DNA from: an uncultured Spirochaetales bacterium
GTDB taxonomy: Bacteria; Spirochaetota; Spirochaetia; Sphaerochaetales; Sphaerochaetaceae
Reading direction: 5' to 3'
DNA length: 7,091 nt
NCBI GenBank assembly: GCA_945947045.1
Contig: CAMEXG010000107.1
Coordinates: 1-7,091 of the forward strand
The notes beneath the pieces were generated by a model. It searched no databases. It saw nothing but the letters and a program-made list of their open reading frames with translations, and was not told the origin of the DNA. Position numbers and translations under genes: made by a program. Below, in pieces: positions 1-5,476 of the stretch (its first letter is position 1; each line of letters starts with the position of its first letter).

Positions 1-575
1 GGCTGTCGGAAGAGAAGTTTGTACACATATGTAGTAAGCGTTACGTAGATAGAGTGGAGGATGTAACTAAAGTTACTGTCTACTCCAACCTTCCTGAAGT
101 AACACTCTCAGTAAATGGTGAAGTGTTCGAAACAAAAAAAGCCGATGACCATTTCTTCCACTTTGAAGTTCCAAACAAGGGTGTGACTATTCTTGAAGCT
201 GTTGCCGGTGATTATTCTGACAAGAGCATGATCCGCAAAGTCGATGTCTTTAATGATTCTTACCGCTTAAAAGAAAAGGGAGCTATCCTCAACTGGTTCG
301 ACATTACTGAAATCGATGGTTATTTCTCCATCAATGACAAGATGAGCGACATCATGGCAAATAATGAAGGTAGAGCCCTACTAATGAACATAATGAGTTC
401 ATTTGCCGGCGGAAACAAAGAGGCTGCAGGCTTCAAATTATCGCCGGAAATGATGCAGATGATGGGAGGTTTTACTCTGATCAGACTCTGCAATATGTTG
501 GGAACTGCAAATATTAAGGTAACAAAAGAGCAGCTGCTGGCTCTTAACAGTGCATTAAACAAGATTAAGAGATGA
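1..575 (+). CDS. C-terminal part of a GH2-type beta-galactosidase/glycoside hydrolase (5' end outside window)
   Basis: The frame is open from the left edge (first full codon at 3) to TGA at 573-575, so the gene starts outside the window; the GTG at 54 is internal. The visible ~190 residues begin with a KFVHICSKRYVDR stretch, then a small beta-sandwich-like segment (TKVTVYSNLPEVTLSVNGEV), as in the domain after the catalytic barrel of GH2 beta-galactosidases, where 'YSN...V.L.VNG' is typical. After it comes a helical tail with NWFDITEIDGYFSINDKMSDIM and a Met-rich MMQMMGGF patch, as I remember from long GH2 proteins of gut Firmicutes and spirochaetes. The catalytic domain is not visible, so the enzymatic role (hydrolysis of beta-galactosides or related glycosides) is inferred from family resemblance. 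The gene ends 20 bases before a hairpin terminator and converges on the regulator gene. Confidence 0.72.
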   Translation, partial: LSEEKFVHICSKRYVDRVEDVTKVTVYSNLPEVTLSVNGEVFETKKADDHFFHFEVPNKGVTILEAVAGDYSDKSMIRKVDVFNDSYRLKEKGAILNWFDITEIDGYFSINDKMSDIMANNEGRALLMNIMSSFAGGNKEAAGFKLSPEMMQMMGGFTLIRLCNMLGTANIKVTKEQLLALNSALNKIKR

Positions 576-595
576 TCTAATTTGAGTTTAATTCC

Positions 596-630
596 ATGGG
601 GCGGATGAGTTTTAATCCGCCCTATTATTT
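596..630 (+). terminator. Rho-independent terminator after the glycoside hydrolase gene
   Basis: GGGCGGAT (599-606) pairs perfectly with ATCCGCCC (615-622) around an 8-base loop. The stem can be extended outward by G-U, T-A and A-T pairs to 596/625, and it is followed by the T-rich tail TATTATTT. It begins about 20 bases after the stop codon. The tail is T-rich only on the plus strand, so it serves the upstream hydrolase gene rather than the converging regulator gene. Confidence 0.75.
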
Positions 631-645
631 ATGATGAAAAGTGGT

Positions 646-1065
646 TCATTTATCACTATCCAGAAGAGAGAACATATCTGTTATATGCTTCTTCGGCACC
701 AATGCAAAACCCCTATCCTCGTCTCCAAGCACAGCAAGCTCGCTTCCTGTAGTGAGACTAAATATTTCCAATGCTTTTTGTGGAAGCACTATGGAACCAT
801 CATCTCCTATCTTCGCCATACCGAAGAAATATTTTCCCTTTGGCGCAACACCCACTATTTTCTGGTCTTCATCCACATTCCCCACCAAGGCGTCGATTGT
901 AACATTAAAAAGATTAGACAATCGCATTAAAGACGAGCAGTCTGGTTCGCTCTCTCCCCTCTCCCACTTTGCTACTGTCTGCCTGGACACGTTGATCCTC
1001 TCGCTTAAAGCTTCCTGTGTCATTCCATTTCTTTTTCTAAGGAATATGATGTTTTCTCCAACCAT
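646..1065 (-). CDS. XRE-family transcriptional regulator with C-terminal AbrB/SpoVT-like domain
   Basis: 139 residues, probably a dimeric cytoplasmic DNA-binding regulator. Residues ~5-61 form a Cro/CI-type helix-turn-helix: FLRKRNGMTQEALSERINVS, then the recognition-helix motif SRQTVAKWERGESEPD. After a short linker, residues ~79-125 (YFFGMAKIGDDGSIVLPQKA...LAVLGDEDRGFALV) match the swapped-hairpin AbrB/SpoVT pattern, in which 'G.IVLP..A...F....G..L.VLGD...G.AL' is typical. This HTH+AbrB combination is known in Firmicutes and their gut neighbours, usually as single regulators of unknown targets. The start is fixed: an in-frame TAA lies four codons upstream of this ATG. No Shine-Dalgarno sequence is visible (TTTCCTT precedes the ATG), and a possible -10 box lies only 6-8 bases upstream, so the mRNA may be leaderless. 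The gene stands alone, 219 bases downstream of the HAD gene. Targets are not deducible. Confidence 0.9.
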   Translation of the reverse strand: MVGENIIFLRKRNGMTQEALSERINVSRQTVAKWERGESEPDCSSLMRLSNLFNVTIDALVGNVDEDQKIVGVAPKGKYFFGMAKIGDDGSIVLPQKALEIFSLTTGSELAVLGDEDRGFALVPKKHITDMFSLLDSDK

Positions 1066-1071
1066 AAGGAA

Positions 1072-1101
1072 ACATTATCACATTTGTGTTGTAGTCAACA
1101 A
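1072..1101 (-). promoter_or_regulatory. Candidate promoter and short operator of the XRE/AbrB regulator
   Basis: On the minus strand TTGACT (1093-1098) lies 15 bases from TAATGT (1072-1077); alternatively TTGTTG (1096-1101) lies 16 bases from GATAAT (1074-1079). Either would place transcription initiation at or within a few bases of the ATG at 1065. A 5-bp perfect inverted repeat TGTTG-4-CAACA (1087-1100) covers the -35 region and could be an autoregulatory operator. Spacing is imperfect, so this is only a candidate. Confidence 0.35.
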
Positions 1102-1284
1102 TAAAAAGAGTTTATATTCTTGTTTTCTACATTTCTCAGTTTTATATCTCTTTAATGAGTCATCTTATGTTTTAATGAATTAGCTTCTTATCCTTCTCCC
1201 TTCTTTTATTCAAAGAAAGACCAATACCGTTACTATAAAGAAATGGAACGACTAGCTATGGAGAGAAATCGCCTTAATTTGTTA

Positions 1285-1887
1285 CTAGCCCTGATTCCAA
1301 ATTGACAAAAGAGAATCGTAGAGTTTTTTCCTATCAAACTCCGCTCTAAGATGAAATGTCTTCATACCTACCCCTTTTGCACCCTCGATATTGTCTATTA
1401 AATCGTCAATCATTACAGCGTCAGAAGCACAAAACTTCTCTTTTTGGAGAATATAGTTATAAAAAGAGGAGTATGGTTTTGCCAGCCCCATCTCCTGGGA
1501 CAGGTACAAGGCGTCGAAGAAACCATCCCAACCTTGTTTCTTTATATACTCCCAATGAGGAGTGCATGTGTTACTTCCGGCGACGACTCTATTTCCTTCA
1601 TTTCTAAGTCTAATAATAGTGTCGGCCACATCTATATTTAAAACAGGATGGAAGAATTCCAGGAAGGGCTCACCTTCTATCTTAATTCCAAAATACCTTT
1701 CCAAGTGTCTATAAAATGTTTCAGCACTAATAGTACCGTCCATTATAGGCATAATATATTCACTGTAGGTATTGTAGAATTCATCTTTGTCGACCTTGAT
1801 TTTGGAAACCCACTCAGCCAATATGTCAACGTGGTCTAATGTGACCCCGCCAAGATCAAATACATAGAGTTTCTTATTTTGAATCAT
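1285..1887 (-). CDS. HAD-superfamily hydrolase (phosphatase, class IA, YihX-like)
   Basis: 200 residues, the usual size for a soluble HAD phosphatase. All four HAD motifs are present: motif I FDLGGVTL with nucleophile Asp11; motif II Ser105 in VVAGSNTC; motif III Lys137 in GLAKP; motif IV Asp161-Asp162 in VMIDDLIDN. Residues ~20-85 form the helical cap of subclass I. The second Asp of the DxD motif is Gly13, as in the DLGN-type motif of sugar-phosphate phosphatases such as YihX, so catalysis may lean on another acid. It would hydrolyse a small phosphorylated metabolite; the substrate is unknown. The gene follows the importer ATPase in the same direction (67 bases from that stop to this ATG) but is separated by a 12-bp inverted repeat. 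No good Shine-Dalgarno is seen before the ATG and there is little room for a private promoter, so read-through from the importer operon is likely. Confidence 0.9.
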   Translation of the reverse strand: MIQNKKLYVFDLGGVTLDHVDILAEWVSKIKVDKDEFYNTYSEYIMPIMDGTISAETFYRHLERYFGIKIEGEPFLEFFHPVLNIDVADTIIRLRNEGNRVVAGSNTCTPHWEYIKKQGWDGFFDALYLSQEMGLAKPYSSFYNYILQKEKFCASDAVMIDDLIDNIEGAKGVGMKTFHLRAEFDRKKLYDSLLSIWNQG

Positions 1888-1903
1888 ATTGAGTTATTAA
1901 ATA

Positions 1904-1939
1904 TAATACTGTCTGAATCCTATGAAACAGACAGTATTA
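1904..1939 (-). terminator. Perfect inverted repeat ending the ABC importer operon (terminator or attenuator before the HAD gene)
   Basis: TAATACTGTCTG and CAGACAGTATTA are perfect 12-bp arms (1904-1915 and 1928-1939) around a 12-base loop. On the minus strand the stem begins 15 bases after the ATPase stop and is followed by TATTTAATAA, an AT-rich but not pure-T tail. The repeat ends 16 bases before the HAD start codon, so it could also be an operator or an attenuator controlling that gene. Confidence 0.6.
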
Positions 1940-1954
1940 CAATCAGTTTATACT

Positions 1955-3577
1955 CTAGCTTATTTCCAAGCTTCCTGTGGCAATAATCTTGCCGCTCTTT
2001 CTGTCGAAAAGCATAATGCGGTCAGAGTTGATGTTCAATCTCACCTTGGAGCCGATTCTGATGGCCAAATCTCCGAAGATAACTCCCGTAAGCAAGTAAT
2101 CTCCGATTCTTACCTTAATTGTGGACTCCATACCTGTAGGCATTGCTCCGTAGATTTCCCCTTCAAGCTTTCCGTTTTCATCGACGACCAAGCACTCCGG
2201 TCTTACACCAAGAACAAAGTCTCTATCGGTGATGACGGGATCTTCGCTTAGAGAATCGTCTTCTTCAACGACTTTCTGAATGTGGTACTTGAACACTTCA
2301 TCCTTGTTACCCTTCTCTACGTATCCCTTCTCTTTACTCTTTGCTTTTAGTTCAAGAAGCTTTTTGCCTTCAAATTCGTCTCTTTCTTTTCTCCACTTTC
2401 CAAGATCCAAACTATTGGATGGGATAAACTTGGCTTTATAGCCATTTAGAATATCGAGGGAGACAGAACCGTCGTCGTTTTGTCCTCCTACGCCGTCGAT
2501 GAAGTTGATGGAAGGGTTACCGACGAAATCAGCTACAAAAAGATTTGCAGGTTTCTTATACACTTCCAATGGGGGTTGATACTGCTGAAGGACTCCGTTA
2601 TTGATTAGACAGATTTCGCTGGCCAAAGTCATAGCCTCCATTTGGTCATGTGTTACATAAACAAAGGTTGATCCTGTCTCAACATGAAGACGCTGCAACT
2701 CATATCTCATTTCAAGTCTTAGCTTCGCATCCAAGTTACTTAACGGTTCATCCATAAAGAGAACGCTTGGCTCCGGAGCAAGAGTACGGGCAATGGCCAC
2801 TCTCTGCTGCTGACCACCAGACAGCTCTGCAGGATATCTATCCATAAACATACCTATCTTTACAATTCTGGATACTCTTCTGACTGCAAGGTCAATCTCT
2901 TCCTTGTTCATCTTTCTGTTTTCAGTGACCACCTTACCCTTATCTAAGTATCTGAACTCACTGTCAAGGTTATTCTTTTCCTTGCTTTCTTTAATTTTTG
3001 CTTCAAGATCAGCTATCTTACTCTTTGTATCGAACCCTTTTTCAATGTGATAAGAGAACAGAGTCTTTGCTGTATACTGGCTGATAGTAAATGCATCTAT
3101 AAGCTTGAGAACAGCTCTCTTTTCATCGATCTTGTCGTTTTTGTCACGACACTCTTCGACGACCTTCCTGACTTCATCGGGAGTCTTGAGGATTCTTACC
3201 AGATCACTATTTGTCTTTGCTTCAAAATCAATCTTTGGCATCTCTTCTTTTATATTTGTGAGCCCGAAAGATATATTCTGATAAACAGTCATATTAGGCC
3301 AAAGAGCATAGTTCTGGAACAAGAATCCAACTTTTCTTTTATTTGCAGGAATGTTTATGCCCATGCTGCTGTCAAAGACTACCTTATCTCCGATAGTTAT
3401 CTTTCCGCTTGTAGGAGTCTCAAGACCAGCAATCATTCTAAGTGTAGTGGTCTTACCACAACCAGATGGTCCAAGAAGAGTAACAAATGCATTATCTCTG
3501 ATTGTCATGGAAAGATCATCTACTGCATAGAACTTTCCCCAACGCTTATTAATATGTTCAAGTTTTATTTCTGGCAT
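1955..3577 (-). CDS. ABC importer ATPase, MalK/PotA/FbpC-like, with large insertions
   Basis: 540-residue ATP-hydrolysing subunit of the importer, acting on the cytoplasmic face of the permease. Motifs in order: Walker A GPSGCGKTT (36-44), Q-loop Gln88 in FLFQNYALWP, signature LSGGQ (252-256), Walker B VLFMDEP (272-278), D-loop SNLD (280-283), H-loop His310 in VTHDQ, then a C-terminal TOBE-like domain with GVRPE (457-461). All catalytic residues are intact. Relatives are about 360-370 residues long. Here Q-loop and signature are 164 residues apart rather than about 52, through a Lys/Glu-rich helical insertion (~109-222). A second charged insertion (~388-447) lies before GVRPE. The start is supported by a strong GGAGG (3584-3588) six bases before the ATG, inside the end of the permease gene; the permease stop is two bases upstream, so the two are translationally linked. 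The substrate of the transporter is not readable from this subunit. Confidence 0.95.
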   Translation of the reverse strand: MPEIKLEHINKRWGKFYAVDDLSMTIRDNAFVTLLGPSGCGKTTTLRMIAGLETPTSGKITIGDKVVFDSSMGINIPANKRKVGFLFQNYALWPNMTVYQNISFGLTNIKEEMPKIDFEAKTNSDLVRILKTPDEVRKVVEECRDKNDKIDEKRAVLKLIDAFTISQYTAKTLFSYHIEKGFDTKSKIADLEAKIKESKEKNNLDSEFRYLDKGKVVTENRKMNKEEIDLAVRRVSRIVKIGMFMDRYPAELSGGQQQRVAIARTLAPEPSVLFMDEPLSNLDAKLRLEMRYELQRLHVETGSTFVYVTHDQMEAMTLASEICLINNGVLQQYQPPLEVYKKPANLFVADFVGNPSINFIDGVGGQNDDGSVSLDILNGYKAKFIPSNSLDLGKWRKERDEFEGKKLLELKAKSKEKGYVEKGNKDEVFKYHIQKVVEEDDSLSEDPVITDRDFVLGVRPECLVVDENGKLEGEIYGAMPTGMESTIKVRIGDYLLTGVIFGDLAIRIGSKVRLNINSDRIMLFDRKSGKIIATGSLEIS

Positions 3578-3579
3578 AA

Positions 3580-4095
3580 TTAACCTCCAATGCCGTCGTC
3601 GAGGCTAGCTCCTGTCATTTTGTTTACAAGAGCGTTGAAAACGAGAATAGTGATGATGAGTATCAAGTTTATTCCGCTAGAGAATGCGTATAAACCCATT
3701 TCATCAAAATAGTCCAATGTTGTTGAGAGGATAAAACCCTGAGTACATAGAAGCATAAACAGAGACAACTCTCTGAGACATGTCATAAATGGAAGAAGGA
3801 ATCCACTTATAATAGAACTCTTCTGAATAGGAATAATTATCCTTGTCATTCTCTTTGTCCAAGGAATGTCCTGTATTATTGCAGCCTCTTCTATCTCTCC
3901 AGAGAGCTGTAGCATTGAGTTCAATGCGTTACGGGATGCAAATGGAATATATTTGATGGTACCTACGATGATCAACAAAGTGTAAGTGTTGTAAAGATTC
4001 AGTTTCTCCCCGGAGAAAAGAATGAAGAATGCGACACCCACTGCAATAGATGGCATTAAATAAGGGAGGCCATAGAGTTGACATAGTTGGCCCAC
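3580..4095 (-). CDS. C-terminal fragment of the fused ABC permease (second MetI domain, after a frameshift)
   Basis: This frame carries the rest of the permease whose first 445 residues lie in the frame at 4056-5402. It opens after TAA at 4096-4098; the GTG at 4093 has no convincing Shine-Dalgarno and is probably not a true start. Homologous sequence begins at about residue 10 (LPYLMPSIAVGVAFFILF), the usual continuation of a MetI-domain membrane helix. The second EAA loop is intact (EIEEAAIIQDIPW...IIIP, about 67-90) and docks on the ATPase. Hydrophobic stretches near 15-28, 38-52, 94-116 and 142-156 complete the membrane domain. On its own the fragment lacks the first helices of its domain, so it should function only if joined to the upstream part by frameshifting, or if the frame break is a sequencing error. 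It ends with TAA at 3580-3582, two bases before the ATPase ATG. Confidence 0.8.
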   Translation of the reverse strand: MGQLCQLYGLPYLMPSIAVGVAFFILFSGEKLNLYNTYTLLIIVGTIKYIPFASRNALNSMLQLSGEIEEAAIIQDIPWTKRMTRIIIPIQKSSIISGFLLPFMTCLRELSLFMLLCTQGFILSTTLDYFDEMGLYAFSSGINLILIITILVFNALVNKMTGASLDDGIGG

Positions 4096-5402
4096 TTACT
4101 TCTTCTCTGCTTTGATACTGCATAACCAAGCAAGGTTCCCACGCTTCCAGCAATAAGGGCACAGGCTACAGCTGTAAGCAAGGTTCCTTTGTAAGCGTTC
4201 CATATTGTCTTGTTATAAAGCATACCTACCTGGCCATACATACCATTCTCAGTAAGGTTCTCACTTGTAATCCACCACTTGAGGGTCAAGTTGTCTGGGT
4301 TACCTGTGTATAAGAATGAATAATCTCCCGGATTTGGCAGGAAGGTTTCAAAAGCAAAGGATATTATAGGATAGATGGAAGTAAAGAATGTCAATATAAC
4401 TAGAATAAGCGCAATAACATACTTTCCTGCCTTTCCTAGATTGATCTTTGAAATCTGACCGCTCTTTCCAGTGACAGTAGTGTAATTCTTCCTGGAAGTA
4501 AGAGAGAACTGGTTGAGGATCATGATAATCACTCCGAAGAGCATCATTATGATAGCCAGAATACTTGCTTCACCAGTGTATTTGCTATTTAAAGATATGT
4601 ACTTTGTTGAGAGTGTCGACAATCCCAAATAATGGGGGACAGGATATGATCCCATAGCTCCACCTAAGACGAGAAGCAATGTAGATAGAATGGCCGGCTT
4701 CACCATAGGCAGAGTTATCCTAAACATTGTCTTCCATTTAGGAGTATCAAGAATAGTAGCAGCCTCCTCAAGGTTGGCATCCATATTCTTGAAAATTCCA
4801 CCTATGAGGATATATGCGAACGGTGCATAGTGCATTCCAAGTACTACTACAGAAGGAAATAGTCCTTTACACCACCAGATAGGCATCTCAATACCGAAAA
4901 GCGCCGCCAACAAGCCATTACTTGTGCCTGTCACTGTATTTGAGTTAAATAAGTTCTGCCATACTACCGCCAGTGTCCACTGTGGCATGATATAAGGAAA
5001 AATAAAGATTCCCGATATATACTTCTTCCATGCCATATTTGTTCTTGTGACAAGAAAAGCCGTTGTTCCACCAAAAATTATTGCGAACACACATGTCCAA
5101 AATGCCAGAAGAAGAGTATTTAATAAAGGTGTCCAGAGATTAGTCTTTGCAAGTCTGGATGTAAATAGGTCAATATAGTTGACAAGAGTATAGCCTGAGG
5201 ATTTTTTAGACAAATAGGCATCTATAGTGCCCGGATGTATCTCAAAAGTATCCTTGACGATGGCTATAAACGGAGCGATGGTGGATATTGTCACCAAAAC
5301 GCCCATTACAAGCAAAATGACGTTATAAGGCTTGGAAAGAAAGGTTTTGACTTTGTTCCACCTTAACCTCATTGAGCTTACTGTTAATTGTTTTTGAGCC
5401 AT
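4056..5402 (-). CDS. Fused ABC importer permease, Fe(III)/AEP/polyamine-type, N-terminal part (frame broken)
   Basis: Inner-membrane channel subunit. Relatives such as FbpB-type permeases carry two MetI domains in one chain, with about 12 helices. Visible here are the first complete domain (helices near 27-50, 94-120, 130-152, 183-203, 235-256, 279-298; EAA loop NLEEAATILDTPKWKTMFRI...LP, 210-232) and the start of the second (helices near 328-352 and 402-428). The frame then runs into TAA at 4056 after VNSMASLI, in the middle of a helix. Adding one base near 4069-4071 gives ...NSMALPYLMPSIAVG and joins it to the fragment ending at 3580, for an exact 607-residue protein. The usual Gly of the EAA loop is Asp219. 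The start has AGGA (5410-5413) seven bases upstream. A terminator-like hairpin in the leader probably lowers its expression relative to the SBP. Family placement is secure; substrate is unknown. Confidence 0.88.
   Translation of the reverse strand: MAQKQLTVSSMRLRWNKVKTFLSKPYNVILLVMGVLVTISTIAPFIAIVKDTFEIHPGTIDAYLSKKSSGYTLVNYIDLFTSRLAKTNLWTPLLNTLLLAFWTCVFAIIFGGTTAFLVTRTNMAWKKYISGIFIFPYIMPQWTLAVVWQNLFNSNTVTGTSNGLLAALFGIEMPIWWCKGLFPSVVVLGMHYAPFAYILIGGIFKNMDANLEEAATILDTPKWKTMFRITLPMVKPAILSTLLLVLGGAMGSYPVPHYLGLSTLSTKYISLNSKYTGEASILAIIMMLFGVIIMILNQFSLTSRKNYTTVTGKSGQISKINLGKAGKYVIALILVILTFFTSIYPIISFAFETFLPNPGDYSFLYTGNPDNLTLKWWITSENLTENGMYGQVGMLYNKTIWNAYKGTLLTAVACALIAGSVGTLLGYAVSKQRRSKWANYVNSMASLI
4059..4095 (-). 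other. Frameshift site inside the permease gene
   Basis: The upstream frame stops at TAA 4056-4058 and the downstream frame is blocked by TAA at 4096-4098, so the shift must lie between them. Reading ...AAC TCT ATG GCC TCC CTT ATT TAA, one extra C in the CC or CCC run yields ATG GCC CTC CCT TAT TTA, i.e. M-A-L-P-Y-L, which fits the family. The change is equivalent to a one-base deletion or a -1 slip. No canonical X-XXY-YYZ slippery heptamer is present. A 6-bp hairpin TTTCTC/GAGAAA (4003-4018) lies about 40 bases downstream, too far to be a classic stimulator. Mutation or sequencing error in a short C run is therefore more likely than programmed recoding. Confidence 0.75.
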
Positions 5403-5418
5403 GATTGTTTCCTAAATC

Positions 5419-5455
5419 AAAAGACGCCCCCAATCCCTATGGGAAAGGAGACGCC
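5419..5455 (-). terminator. Intercistronic hairpin (partial terminator) between SBP and permease genes
   Basis: On the minus strand GGCGTCTCC (5455-5447) pairs with GGGGGCGTC (5431-5423), including three G-U pairs. A 2x2 T-T internal loop follows, then TCCC/GGGA (5444-5441 with 5437-5434), capped by the loop ATA. The stem is followed directly by TTTTGATTT. It starts 21 bases after the SBP stop and its T-run ends 5 bases before the permease ribosome-binding AGGA. This is the position and form of the hairpins that, in many importer operons, terminate part of the transcripts or protect the SBP message, giving an excess of binding protein. Confidence 0.7.
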
Positions 5456-5476
5456 ATCATCGTTTATAATTGACGA

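Noticed and set aside
54..575. A complete 173-residue protein starting at GTG 54
   Set aside because: The frame stays open to the left edge and the residues before the GTG (KFVHICSKRYVDR) belong to the same glycoside hydrolase pattern, so the GTG is internal.
641..1183. Plus-strand 180-codon and overlapping 99-codon open frames opposite the XRE regulator
   Set aside because: They are antisense to a convincing HTH+AbrB gene; their composition (Ser, Phe, Cys-rich) is typical of a shadow frame.
1922..2251. Plus-strand 109-codon open frame starting in the loop of the inverted repeat
   Set aside because: Its first codons read the terminator stem and the rest is antisense to the ATPase C-terminus; no coding evidence.
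3047..3583. Plus-strand 178-codon open frame opposite the ATPase gene
   Set aside because: It is the complementary shadow of a gene with all ABC ATPase motifs; no ribosome-binding site and no recognisable protein.
4056..4098. Programmed -1 ribosomal frameshifting in the permease gene
   Set aside because: No slippery heptamer of the X-XXY-YYZ type in the overlap and no structure 5-9 bases downstream, so recoding is not favoured; kept only as a possibility in the finding.
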